From: Sipunculus nudus
Taxonomy: Eukaryota > Annelida > Sipuncula > Golfingiida > Sipunculidae
NCBI GenBank assembly: GCA_026874595.1
Contig: CM049307.1
Span: forward strand, 56,625,870-56,689,869
DNA: 64,000 nt
Direction of reading: 5' to 3'
In this document: one piece after another, positions 37,293 through 48,990 of the stretch
Position numbering within the stretch: the stretch's first letter is position 1
Layout of the letters: the number at the start of each line of letters is the position of its first letter
Program-made: the position numbers and the translations under genes
The notes under the pieces: generated by a model
The model's input: only the letters and a program-made list of their open reading frames with translations
Database searches by the model: none
Told to the model about the DNA's origin: nothing

Positions 37293-40200
37293 GTTATTCT
37301 CTATATAGCAGGGGGATGATCACTTGATCATGCTTTGTTGCTATTAAAGGGAGGAATACATACTTCCTATCACGTCTGTATTGACGCACCGTAATGATCA
37401 GTTTTTCGTTGGTCTAATGTTTTTTTTTGTAAATAGAAGCTTCATTTAATTTGAAGGCACGTTAGGTTTATTATTATTTATGTATTAGAATCATTCATCA
37501 ATTTCATGAACCCTTAAGCTCAACTGTTCAGTTCCTGGTGTTCGTTATTATTTCAAGAGAACAGAATCTTAACTCATAAAAGATGGAGACGTCACTTTTT
37601 ACCCATATTCCTGGCTGAGCGTTAAGAACATTTTGCTGTGTTTACTTTGAAATGATTTCAGGTATTAATTATCATCCATCAGTTCATCAGTCTAGCGCGT
37701 CATCACTATTAAGCTCTCGTCATAAATACCAGCATAAATGACTGTCTGCATTAATGCACAATTTGTTGCACCAGTGTAGCAATATTGGATTACCCCCACT
37801 TCAGATAACTCCCGGAATTAAAAACTGCATTCAAAATGCCGGGCCGGGTTTTTTTTTGGTGGCAGCCTGAAACTGATTTCCCTCGACTGTTTCGTATATT
37901 TTATGTTTATCTATAATACTTAATTTTGCATAAGTGATATACTTGACGAACACTCGCTCAATCATTGCAATCTAATTCTGGATTTTTCCCCAAATAAAAT
38001 AAAAACGCTTTATACCTCATACTTGTATGTGATGCTCCACAGGCTTGTGTAGTGCATGCTTGGTGTTAATATCAACGATATTTCCTGACTTTATTTTCAT
38101 AAGTTAAACAATGTCTTAATTTAATAATTATGTCGTCTGTTCTATTAAAGAAACATGCAAGTTTCACACTAAAAATATCAGTTTAGAAACAAAAAATCAG
38201 CAAGGGGGGGGGGGGGGGTAATATGAATAGTATAGGAGTGACTGCAACCCGGGTTCTGGCCACCCTGGGGGGTCATTTGTAATCGATTTCAGGTAACGGG
38301 GGATAAGCTGAAATAGGGGTACCTCGAAATTATTACACTGGGAAATCCTATGGAAACAAATGAGTTTCGTTGAGGAAAAAAGATCTAGTTTAATGACATT
38401 GATGCTTGAATGCCACACGCCTAGCCTGGTTGATGCGACCAATCTAGGTGGCACTCCCGCGAGTCCGAAATTTGATCAGTGCTACTTAGCAGGGCTTAGA
38501 CGGAAAAAACATGGTGCGAATCTAGGGAGCGACCACAGTGACCTGCCAATCAACGTTCATGAGACCGGCGCAGACACCAAAATATCACTGGGCCATCCTA
38601 CAAAGCGCAACGGCGACCCCCCAGACTACAGATGGGCCGTTAAGACTGCCAAAGGAAATAAAGACTGTTTTCTTATAGTTAATAATGCAGTCGTCATACT
38701 TGTTGTGTCCCTTTCAGTTTTCTAAGGACCATTGCACAGACTTGCTGTTTTATTATGCAGTAGGGACCTCTTTGAATTGGTGCTACGCGAGAACAACCTC
38801 GGCTTTTCACGACACGGTGTTACGCCGCCATCCGTAACAATGGTGTCCAGTGTCTACCTTTGGAACGTCATGTGCACAGAACTATATAGAAGCATCTTCT
38901 CCCTTCCATTGACCCGATAGTGACCCGATTTTCGTCCATTTTCAAAATACAGGTTTTATGATATTTATAAAGCTGGTCTCACACCTAAACTATTTGGGTG
39001 CTGTGTTTGGCCTTGAACTATTTGGGGCTAACTACGAACATGGCACTCCTCGGGATAGCTGGGCTCATCTCGTAATAACTGACTGAAGACATTTTTGGAC
39101 ATAAAAATACTTGGTCTCAGCAGCTCGTTGTGACTTGTACCAAGCTCGTAGCTTCGCTCGGTTCACCTGCATTGACGAGTTTTGCTAAAGCCTCGTACTG
39201 AAGGGGAATCGTTTATTATAGTTGCCTGATGATAAGCCCGTACTCCACAAATAATGCCTCGTGCAGCATTTAAAAGTAAAAGTGTTTCACAAACGAGTGC
39301 GCCTTCCGGGGGTTCCTCGATGATATGACCCAGCAAAAGGGACGATTACGCACCCAGGGCCCGCACGTGTAGTAGTCACTGGGCCTGGTTGACACCAGGA
39401 TAATAAACGAGAGAAAGCGTGTGATACTACCCTGTCACGTAGTCCGAAAACGGAATGGAATTCTGCAGATGTACATCAACATAGTTAAGTTTGCATTTAA
39501 AAGATGAAGGCGGTTACTTCCCTCAAAAGAAGATAAAAATAAAAAAGCATGTTTGACTTGGCAGCCATGTTAACGGGAATTCCACCATGGCACCAAAACT
39601 CATACATGCTCTCACTTAACCCGGCGAAGCGCACTTGGTTGCTTTCATTCCTGCCTCGTAGTATACTCGTATGTCTTTGTTCTAATTTCCTAGATTTCAT
39701 ATTTTTATGGCGAATTTTATGAGCTCGGAACAATGGGGTGCTAAGAAGAGAGCCATGGCCAGGTCTACTTTTTTTCTCCCGGAAGCAAAGTTCTTAATGA
39801 ACCGAGGGGCATGGATGAAATCAATTTGCTTTCTCTTGAACATATCGGTTCATCTAACGTTCACCTATTTCTGTTTATAAGACCTGCAAAAGATGTCTCA
39901 ACCCTTGTTTCATCATTGTATTGTTGCAGTTCATGTTCATCCCATGAGCATTCTTCACGGATCGCGAACAATAGGGTTCGTGAAACATTTATCGTCTCAT
40001 CATGACAAGCACTCCAGTTATTTTATTCCAAAGGGGACACATTTATTGAAGATACTGAACGTTTTTACCTGTAGTTACTACTGTAGTTATGGACTACAAC
40101 ATCTGTTACACACTTTTCAGACAAATAAACTCTTGATTTGTTGACCGTAACAAAACACTGACGGTTCAAGGTACAGTAAGTTATGATGTCCCCTTGTTGT

Positions 40201-43200
40201 CTTATCCAGGTCGTCAGTATTTCTATATAATTACCTTACTGAATGCGATATGATTTACATCTGCCTAACTTGAAAGTATCACAGAACAGTCATTCAATTA
40301 AGGTCTTTCTATTGTAGAAGTGAGTAGAAGATTAGAGCATTCAATCCTTACAAAGGGTATTGTACTGAGTAAAAGGTAAACGAAGTTTGCTTCCAAGGAA
40401 AATAGTTTCACCCAAAATGACCCGTGCTATATTCAATTAGTCAAAGGGAAAACTAGTGTATGTTCGGATCCAATATATCTATATGGCCAAAAACCCCGAG
40501 ATGATTGCCCCGATTTCATATACTTCCATGAACAGGCTTGGACCATATAACTTTAATTTATATTTTTTAACTTATGTAACGTATAACATGTTCTACCAAA
40601 CAAAGATGGGTCAACCTTGCACATGGCTCTTGTTAATGCATCAAATAGGGGCATAGGAGCTCTACCATTACAATGATTATACATGTGTCAGTTTCAAAAT
40701 ATATGATCGAATAGTAATGAATTCTCATTTTTGTTATTAAGAAGAATTTAAAAAATGTTAAATTTCAAACACTCGGGCTAATGTCATTATATTGTATCAT
40801 GGAATACGATGTTATTATATAGTGGTTGCTTCTTCCTTACCTTCTGCATATAGTTTCTCCAATACCCACACACAGTTTTTTTCTGTTAAATAATTTAATA
40901 TTTCTTAAATACCGGTCGCCAAAGGCCTCCGCTCAGTTAGCTTCTCCCATAGGCTAATCCGTAACTGCCACTGAAGCATTAATTCTTAGGTAGCAGTCAC
41001 CGTATACAAAAAAAAAGTTTTGTTATGAATTCCTTTTCAAGCGTAATGTTCCCTTAAATACCCTGATAACGGGCCTGCTGCTAATTTAAAGTTTTGTTTT
41101 GACAGTAAAGCTAATCCTACGCAGTTGAAGGGTACGTTCCCTCTTGGCGAACTTAGAATTAAATCAAGATTTCTTTGGAAACCACGCGGTGCTCTGGCTG
41201 CATCGATCCTAACCTAGATAGGGATAAGCTCATATAAATGACAACGGGTCCAATAGCATGGAGGGTGTATTACAAAATGACTGTAATGAAACGTTCTGAC
41301 TAAATGATACGTTCCATTGAACGTTATTAGATATAACTTAAATTATATTTTTTTTACCCAAATGTGCTAAAGCATGAAAGTTATGGTCAACTTTCAAAAA
41401 TATCGCTTTCTCAATGTAGAAATCAATAAATGTCACAGAGAGGTTGTTTTCTTTGTTTCGTAAAAGTGCCTTAAATTGCACATTTCCGGCAAGGTGACGT
41501 TCAGGAAGAAACCAAACCTTCACTCGATGACAGGAAAGCTTTTAGTGTTGCTGTCACACAAAATTTTCGGGATAAACTCTTGTCGGAAATGGATTATTGT
41601 TAATTGCTTTCCATATCCAAAATTAAAGCAGTTTTATTTTTTAATCAAAACGTACTAAATGTTCTTGTTTGCACTTCTATGGTTTCTGATTTTTAAAAAT
41701 TAGAATAATTAGTCATTTCACCGAATATAAACGCTTTAATTTTACTGAAATAATCTTGGTAGTATTTATAGTCTTAGATACACTAGTACCTTTCTATATT
41801 TCATTTAATTTAATTTACCTATCTCAAAATTTCACTCGTCATATCCTGTAAGCTACATTATTATTTTATATTTGTCAAGGGAGTAAACATATTTTTTACT
41901 TATTTATTAAACATTTATTTAAACATATCTTGGTTCTAGCACCCTGTCTATAAACAGAACCATATTTCAAATGCGCGCTTACCTGTGGGCAATCGTAATA
42001 TAAAATTGAATATTGAAATGAGCAGATAATCAAGTGGTCCGTTCTAGGATATAATAGACAATTAAATTACGTCGGTAAAGGTCTGCAACATTTACAAGTG
42101 CGGCCCAAGGATCGAATACCTTCGTTTGCTAATCTTTTGCTTTAACTATTCATTACACAGTCCAAATTACCTAAGACCAATCAGTGAAGTCTGTATTGTT
42201 GACAAAAGATCAGAACTCTTTTTTTTTATTCAGGCCAATCCCTTTGCGAGGATTTGTCTTTTCCTGAAGAAAAAACTAAATCTGAAAGATGCAACGGGTA
42301 TGGAAATACTAATATCAATGTTGCAAATTAAATGCTGAAATGAATAATTCGCTTGAATGTTTCTTCATGAAGACATACTCTGTTAATCTTATACTGGTAT
42401 ATATGTTATCATGTAATACAAAATTCGTCCAATTAAAAAAAAGTTAAAATTTAGCTGAACGTTAATGTTAATACGGCTATGTCTAAATTTCCGGTTGGAT
42501 TATTTGGTCCCGTTACAAAAGAAACCTGAGTAAAGCTTTAATAACAAGGAGAAATTGGTCGGGCTTATAGGTTTCTGTTTTATTGTCTTCAATTACACCT
42601 AAATAGTGCTTGCGTGACTTGTTTAAAATTGCTACAAAACAAAACTTAATTTCGTGCGCAGAAGATAAGACACGTTGAAATCGAGTTACCAGTAGCTGAC
42701 TGGTTACAGTATTTCAGAAAATCTCCATGGATTAAGGACTGATTAGATGACGGGAAAAGAAACACAGAAAACGTTTTAATGTGATACTCCCAAAACATGA
42801 ATTTCGAGCTTTTACATGTGATTACCTTTACCAGAAGTTTAAAAGCAACGACCTACGCTTGCGCAAAACCATCTGTGTTAAAATGTAATTTTCTTTCTCC
42901 GGGCTTCGCCTATTTGTTTAATTGAGTTATCAGCGCATTTTTTAGTTCGCTGGTGTAAAGACCTCAGGTTACCCTCCGATTCAGGTTACCCCCGGGGAAG
43001 CCTGAACTTATTTTTCGGGTTACCCCCGAACTGTTCAGATTACCCCTCCCCCTTTTCTCCCTGATTTAACTTAACGACAATTAATCTAATGCTTTAAAGC
43101 AATGAAAAAGCAAAAATGCGTTTTAGGCATTATGTTTTCAAACATATGTGCAGATATGCCGGATAGTTTTTCAGACAATGTTCGAAAACTGTTTCGGAAG

Positions 43201-43433
43201 GGTAATTTTGACCTATAGTAGACTGACTGAAATGTTAATGTATAACATGACTCTAAATAATGACTTGATTTTGTTTCCTTCCTCTTGTATTTCTCTAAAA
43301 TGTTTTTTCGTGTATAAAAAGGTGATTTGATGCCATATCTGAAGTCAGTTAGTGCAGAACCCAGGAGAAGGCGGAGCTTATGGTCCTTAGACAACAACTA
43401 CTAAGTAGAGGCCCATAAAGCCTGTATCTCACT
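37293..43433. other. Long stretch without recognised gene
   Basis: This mostly AT-rich stretch has a GC-richer part at about 38,220-39,480. That part includes a G15 run (38,204-38,218) and a 121-codon frame listed separately. At 42,970-43,050 the words CAGGTTACCC, GGTTACCCCC and AGATTACCCC recur in quick succession. I saw no transposon ends, RNA genes or exon-like conserved blocks. Confidence 0.45.
38360..38725 (+). CDS. Unrecognised 121-codon open frame, coding status unproven
   Basis: The frame sits in a locally GC-rich patch and its composition is more balanced than that of most frames in the window. It has mixed charged residues in residues 45-95 and a hydrophobic C-terminal run of about 19 residues (roughly 102-120) that could be a membrane segment. 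No family, motif or neighbour supports it. It has no similar sequence elsewhere in the window and no clear promoter or splice context. It may be chance or a fragment of an unknown repeat. Confidence 0.15.
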   Translation: MSFVEEKRSSLMTLMLECHTPSLVDATNLGGTPASPKFDQCYLAGLRRKKHGANLGSDHSDLPINVHETGADTKISLGHPTKRNGDPPDYRWAVKTAKGNKDCFLIVNNAVVILVVSLSVF

Positions 43434-44028
43434 AGGCTGCGACAGTTTTGCGACAAATGCGAATTCATTCGCGAGAGAGTCTCAAAAGAGTCGTGAAACA
43501 TTCGCGGCGGTTCTCATTTTCCTCGCGTGATTCGCAAAGTGTCGCTAACATGTCGCACATATTTTGAACATGTTAAAAAAATTCGCAAAGAAATTTCTTG
43601 CAAAAAAGTCGCAGAGGCGTCGCTTGTGTCTCAAACCCTTCTCAAACATGTCTCGAACTATTTTAAGGTCAGTTTATGTGAGTCAGGAATTGCGAGAACT
43701 GCGAGACAACTTTAAGAGGGGTTTGCGACCTATGCAACTACACTGCGAATATTTGGAGATAAAAATGAGAATCTGATATTCTGGTCGCGAATGGTCGTGC
43801 GGATATTTCACAAATGTCGTGCGAATGTCTTGTGAACATCGCACGACATTCGCACGACGGGTATACGAACTCTAGCCGAATTTTGGGCTTAACACTCGTA
43901 CGATGTTCGCAAACATGTCGTATATACGATTCAGTGTGATTGCAAGTGAAAATTGTCGTTATTCGCGTATTTTCTCGCAATTGTCGTGTCTTCAACTAGT
44001 CGCAAGCTGTCGCAGTCCAGTGAGATAC
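43434..44028. mobile_element. MITE with GTATCTCAC...CTGCGACAG inverted ends
   Basis: The left end GTATCTCACTAGGCTGCGAC and the reverse complement of the right end, GTATCTCACTGGACTGCGAC, match at 18 of 20 positions. The similarity continues into AG-TTTGCGAC and AG-CTTGCGAC. The interior of about 595 bp is full of TCGCGA, TTCGCA and CGACA words in both orientations. Short frames across it (43,527-43,776 plus, 43,738-43,995 minus) are by-products. No clear target duplication is visible and the superfamily is unknown. Confidence 0.75.
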
Positions 44029-45756
44029 TAACAGAGGACTAGCTGATCAAGATAAGCAGTGCTCAAGCTCAACAGACAGGTACTGCATAGTTATACTCCC
44101 AGGTATCAATCAAGCTTTAGCTCCACTCGCCAGCCAATCAAACTGAAGCATGTATGGATTATCCCAGAGCACACGTTATTCTAATGACAGGTACAAAAAT
44201 AATAATTTTTTCTGATTGGTGAACTTGATTGTTAATATAACATTTATGTGACGAGATGGGTATATAATGACCCAGTATTAAAACAAATCTTAAAATGAAA
44301 TGTTTATGATTTTGACGATATATAAACCTTTAGTCAAAACACGTAGACACTATGATTAATCAAAGCTCGGTTTGAGAAAATGCTTGCTATTGCAAGACGA
44401 CATTTAATTTCTTTACGGGAAATATGGGGATTCTTAGAAGCATACCTGCTTTAAAGGACAAATACGTAAATAATACACGTCTGTCTATTAATATTCGCCT
44501 CAGACATTTGAAAAGTTTAATAAAAGAGTAATATCTGTTCAGTTCGCATTTCCGGTCGCTGCAACCTTAAAAAAAATTGGAATAAAGATGGAATCTTTTT
44601 TATTCGGTATAGAAGCATAGGGTCTTATATTTGCTATTAATGCGTTTTGTTCCAAACAGATATTTTCGACATAACTTAGCAGAGAGGAAGATCCGCATAT
44701 ATGACTGCTTTTACTTCTTAATGATTCCGATAAAAATACACGAAAACTACAGCGCTCAAGGCCCAAGTTTTCTTTCTCTAGTTTTAGTTCACCTTTGATA
44801 TGATTCACGGATAAAATTCATTCATTTACTTATGCGCATAAAAGTTCTGTCAGTACAAAGTTTAGAACTGCACACATCGAGAATTACAAATGCACATTTT
44901 TCCACAAACAGCTGCAAGTTGGGATCAACTGCACTTTAAAATAAACCTCGAGGGAAAGATTAGTATGACGTGGTCTGACGTTCCTTTGGTCCTAATTATC
45001 CTTATTCAAGTTTTTAAACCTTTCAAAAAATAATAAAATATTCTCTTTCATTTCTATGGCTGAGAGTAAATGAAAGCCCAAATTACGCTGATAATATTCA
45101 TATTCAATTATGCTCTTTGACCAAAAGTTTGCTCATTCAACCACGTTTATACTCATTATACTTTATTATAATTATTTTTATTTTAATATTACAATAACTT
45201 AATTTGTATGTGCGAAATATCTTCATAAAAATGATGTCTTTTTGACCAGATGATTACATTACATTTGTAAATTATTCATTAATGACTCAGGCAATTGTTA
45301 TTTAAGGAGTCATTAGTTCTTGAGAACCGTTTGATGTATGAGTAATCCACAAAAAATACCTATTTCTAACCCTGAGGGGTTATTATAGTGCATTTGATTT
45401 GAGCAAGGGATACCTAACATAATATGGAACACAAGGCTGTGTCAAGTACCTTTACTTGCCCAATTGACAATACTTGTTTCCAACGAAAAATCAGAAATAA
45501 AGCAGAGAAGGATTTGAATTCCGATATACTTGCTAAAATTGCTATATACCTGCTTTTTGGTTTTGTAATTTGCTATATATATTATCAATTATGAGACTGG
45601 ACAGATAAATATATATATAGAATAGTAAAGATCTGCTTTTGCTCGGCTATACATACAGAGAAATGTCAATTTATCTTTAAGGGTGGGTGTGGGGATGAAT
45701 GGCAGGCCTGGGAGGGCTACCAAAATCCAACCATATTTTCATCATCACACATATAC
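44029..45756. other. AT-rich DNA without recognised gene
   Basis: One 89-codon minus-strand frame (44,539-44,808) lacks recognisable domains. The remainder is AT-rich with short frames. Confidence 0.45.
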
Positions 45757-46575
45757 TGTTACATATATCTGTTTTATTGTGAGCTGTTGACATGTCTCTT
45801 TTATTGTGCGCTGTTGACATTCTGATTCGTGTTTGGCTCAAGCCCTTACTGTGCTACAGCGTTCCTTGTTCTAGCTGGCCGGGTGAGGCCCACGTATAAA
45901 CACAGCGGTCATGCTAGTCTGGAACTTTCTCGCATGGCCGAGCCGGGCCGGCCCACGTGAGAACCCTGATATGTAGAAACACAGCGATGTTGTTCTAGAT
46001 GTTTCCTGTAACATGTATACTATTGGGTTCTTTGGATTGTTCGAAAAATGGAAAGTACTCGGCTTGAGGTGAAAAAGTTATATAAAGGGGCTGTTTTTTA
46101 GAGCCGAGAGAGAGGAGAGATATATTCCAGCGGACACGGAAGAGTGTTAGTCAGTTATTGACCTTTTCCGATAAGTGAGGCAATCATAGATTTTCTTTTA
46201 AATTTGTGACGGATCTTATAAGGTCTTCAGTTGGTTTTCGGGATTATAACAAGAACTTCACTTTGGGATTACAACGGATTGAATTTGTGAATGAACTGGA
46301 CTGTTATTCTCTGAGAAGATTTATTTGATCTGTTTATCTGGGTATTACGTGATAAAGGACATGTCGCTGTGACAGTGGTGGTATCCAGGTACTGTACACT
46401 TTATTTATATAATTGTATTGATTTACTGTGTACTGTTGTTATACTGTGTAATTGTATTGATTCAGTGTATTGTAATGTTAGTATTTTTTAAGAATAAATT
46501 ACAATTATTTGTGATTAAAAAACCACTGACTTCTTTATTCATGCCCCTAGACATTTCACGCTGCCTAGTGTTACA
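45757..46575 (+). mobile_element. Probable solo LTR of a Ty3/Gypsy-type retrotransposon
   Basis: About 819 bp begin TGTTACA and end TGTTACA (TG...CA boundaries). The order of signals is that of an LTR. A GC-richer U3-like part is followed by a strong TATA box, TATATAAA, at 46,079-46,086. A purine-rich R-like leader comes next, and then a poly(A) signal AATAAA at 46,493-46,498, about 80 bp before the end. No primer binding site, gag-pol or second LTR follows, so it would be a solo LTR. No matching target duplication is visible, which keeps confidence moderate. It could instead be an unrelated promoter-like segment. Confidence 0.45.
46079..46086 (+). promoter_or_regulatory. TATA box of the putative LTR
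   Basis: TATATAAA is followed about 25-30 bp later by a GA-rich leader (AGCCGAGAGAGAGGAGAGA), where transcription would be expected to begin. Confidence 0.4.
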
Positions 46576-46657
46576 GAATCTGATTCTTTTAATCTCCATT
46601 ACAAAATTTATGTTCGTCATGAATACGTGATCTGTTGATATTAGGCTCCATAACAAT

Positions 46658-46694
46658 ACACACACACACACACACACACATATATATGTATATG
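46658..46694. repeat. (CA)n(TA)n microsatellite at the edge of Penelope-like copy 2
   Basis: A CA array runs into TATATATGTATATG and directly abuts the left direct repeat of the element at 46,695. Confidence 0.95.
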
Positions 46695-46880
46695 TAACTC
46701 TGAAGAAAAACAACACTGTAAATTCACTACAGTCTGTTTCACGGGATGCGACCCGATCATCAGGTGAATGTTGTTAGAATGAAGCTAACGGCGTGGTTTG
46801 AAAAGCCGAGACTTTACGAGATTACGAGATTATGATTTGTGCGTATTGGGGGGTACATTTAATGACTGACACTGATCCTA
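46695..46880 (-). repeat. Downstream terminal direct repeat (pseudo-LTR)
   Basis: This 186-bp repeat starts TAACTCTGAAG and ends CACTGATCCTA. It aligns without gaps to 50,235-50,420 with about ten differences by eye (about 95% identity). It contains the better-preserved hammerhead ribozyme. Confidence 0.93.
46709..46775 (-). ncRNA. Type I hammerhead ribozyme (downstream copy)
   Basis: Reading the minus strand from 46,775: AACAACATTCAC, the core CTGATGA (46,757-46,763), a stem II hairpin CGGG-tcgcat-CCCG, and the core GAAA (46,737-46,740). Next come a short stem III (ACA-gac-TGT) and the cleavage triplet GTA. Helix I closes with GTGAAT, a bulge of about seven bases and GTTGTT, pairing perfectly with ATTCAC and AACAAC. 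The predicted cut is between 46,728 and 46,727. One atypical point is that the pair next to CTGATGA and GAAA in stem II is U-U. Such ribozymes process RNA of Penelope-like elements and retrozymes. Confidence 0.85.
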
Positions 46881-47207
46881 TTGTCCTCGGGGGCACAATA
46901 GGATTGGGCGGGGTACACGTGCGATACTGGAACATAACAGGGCACAGAGGTTTATTGTGGTTTTAATGTTTATAATTAATACAAAGATATTTTAGCAGGA
47001 AGCCCATTAGCAAGTAAGCTGATATTTAATAGGGTCCTGGGTAGAGTAACATTTCAGTAGTATACACATATGATATAAATATATAATACACATATACTAT
47101 GAAAATATACAATTCAAAAGGCAAATATACAATATAAAAAAAATTTAAAAGCCAAATGTACTATACTCGTACGAAGTGGCGCAGGTCTCCTAGCTGAAGG
47201 TCGTAAG

Positions 47208-47847
47208 GGCCCCATCACACTAGATGAAGACCTTACGGCGACCACAGCGACCTAGTAGATCGCCGTTGGTCGCCCTCAACATCGGAAAACCCCTCCTAGT
47301 ATAACTGCAATGCCGCTCTCGCCTCGCTGACACGACCTGTGCTGGCACTGCGAGCTTCGTCAGAGCGCTGACGCAAGCACACGTCGAATCCAACTGGACG
47401 CACAGAGCGCAGCATTGACGTCATAAGCGCAGCGGCGGCACCATGCGAAGCGTGTAAAGAGCTCACTAGGGTCACCAAGGTCTCGGTAGCGGCGGGGTAA
47501 GTGTGCTGAGCCAGTGCCCTGGAACGGGAAGGCCGATGCTACCCCGTTCACTGGTGCTCGACCTGTGCGGTCATGAAGCTGGTACTGAGCTGCTGGGACA
47601 CTGATGGCGATCGAATTCCGATCTGACTGCGCTTTTATTCCAAGGCGACCCCGCGGCGGAAATTTTGTCCATGTTGAAAACTGGTCGCCACTCATGGCGT
47701 TCATGGTGACCATATGACGACCCAAGGCGACACTATCTCACTCCAACGAAGCTAATGAAAACTTAAGGCCACTCAGGCTGCACTCTAAGGCGATCTGGCC
47801 CTATTCGGTGATCGCAGCGAGATCGCCTTCTCGTGTGACGGGGGTGT
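47208..47847. mobile_element. MITE nested in the Penelope-like element
   Basis: The left end GGCCCCATCACACTAGATGA and the reverse complement of the right end ACACCCCCGTCACACGAGAA share CCCCRTCACACKAGA. A possible 4-bp target duplication TAAG flanks it (47,204-47,207 and 47,848-47,851). The 640-bp interior is GC-rich, with repeated GGCGACC and TCGCC words. It interrupts the 3' region of the retroelement, so it inserted later. Frames of 60-121 codons across it are not genes. Confidence 0.7.
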
Positions 47848-47974
47848 TAAGCTCCTTAGACCAGGATAAAGTAGGACTTTCAAGTCATCCAATGGACTCC
47901 ACGAGTCAGCAGTGAGAGAGCAACTACCTGAACAGATGAGTCTGCCCAGCGGGTCCTCGTGGTGGTGGTGGTGC

Positions 47975-47989
47975 GGGGGGGGGGGGGGG
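47975..47989. repeat. G15 homopolymer in the element's 3' region
   Basis: This run of 15 G follows a (GGT)n-like stretch and is followed by T and seven more G. Confidence 0.95.
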
Positions 47990-48028
47990 TGGGGGGGATT
48001 AGCGGGCATGTAGAAATTAGTATGAATG

Positions 48029-48990
48029 CTAGGTTTTAAAACATTTCAGAGTGAATTTGTTTTGGTGGCGGCACTTGGACAGAATTTCAGCTCTTGAGTT
48101 CAACAATGATCCGGGGGGGGGGGGGGGATCACACTTTCTGGTCCCACAGAAGTAAGGTTCTGCCGTTGCAGAGATTTCCCAGGAGAGCTTGTAATTGATA
48201 TTGATGTCTTTAAGTGTCCAGATGTGTTTAGACAATTCAGTGTTTTTAGCGTGGGATCTGTTACGAAGGGATTGTTTGTGGTTATTGTATCTGGTCTTAA
48301 AACCACCTTCAGTACACCCTATGTAGTGTTTCTCGTCATTGTCTGTACTAACGGTTGCCTTATAGACAATGCATCTCAGCTGACCATTCATAGGACATTC
48401 ATCCTTTTTACGGCAGCTACATTGTTTTTGAGGTACATTCACCGCTTTGTTGGTATTTAGAACCTTCATATTGTGTTTGCTGATCAGGTTAGACATGTTG
48501 GGTAGACAGCTGTAGCTAATTTTCAAATTGTTCCTGTTGAATAGCCTGTGGTTCCTTTGATGTTTTCGGAAGTGTTTTTCAACCAGTTTCATGAATTGTC
48601 TGCCAATGTTGGTTTTTACATGACGGCTGTAGGGGGGATTGAACCATATTATTTTCCTTTTCCTGTTTCTTTTGCTTTTCACTGTGGGTTCAACATATTG
48701 TAAGCTTTCTGAGAACCCGCTTTTCGCTAAAGCTTTGTCATACACGGGTTTGGCTTTCAAAAATAGCTCTTCATTGCAGGAGGTGTCAGATACACGCTTG
48801 CTGATCATCATAGGTATCTGCCTGATAATAGCTGGAGGGTGATTGGATTGTGCGTGGATATAGAGCGGGTCATGGTTCGGTTTTCTGTAAGGGTAGAAAA
48901 TGTCATTTTGGAGGTCAAATGTCACGTCTAAGAAATCTGTGCAGGTCAGATTAGTTTCAATGGTTATTTTTTACCCAACATTGGAAAAGA
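48029..48990 (-). pseudogene. Penelope-like linker and GIY-YIG endonuclease half of the polyprotein
   Basis: The GIY-YIG domain nicks target DNA for integration. From its 298-codon open part (48,029-48,925), the protein has an IIWFNPPYS motif at residues 92-100 and a basic linker. A CxC-x5-C-x7-C zinc-binding-like block lies at residues 169-185. The nuclease core has YKAT at 188-191, YIG at 201-203, an Arg in FKTRY (209-213) and a Glu in NTELSKH (228-234). The same frame extends upstream to a TAA at about 48,973 and overlaps the reverse transcriptase frame, so a +1 frameshift and this stop separate the two halves. After KCD (264-266) a G15 tract codes for PPPPP where family members, and copy 1 with its CNICLDEKFFI, have a conserved CxxC-type segment. 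The domain is probably inactive. Confidence 0.85.
48113..48127. repeat. G15 homopolymer interrupting the nuclease domain
   Basis: The run sits between GATCC and GATC, so the local sequence is a near-palindrome around the homopolymer. It replaces part of the conserved C-terminal nuclease segment. Confidence 0.95.

Noticed and set aside
39228-39260. CCTGATGA followed by a short stem-like sequence
   Set aside because: It resembles the hammerhead core start but has no GAAA or cleavage triplet at workable spacing.
42075-42125. Possible fourth SINE head (GGCCCAAGGATCGAATACC)
   Set aside because: The B-box-like word is imperfect, the A box is not convincing, and no recognisable SINE body follows.
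47296-47725. Minus-strand frames of 60 and 121 codons
   Set aside because: They fall within the GC-rich MITE nested in the retroelement. The GGCGACC-type repeats explain the absence of stops.
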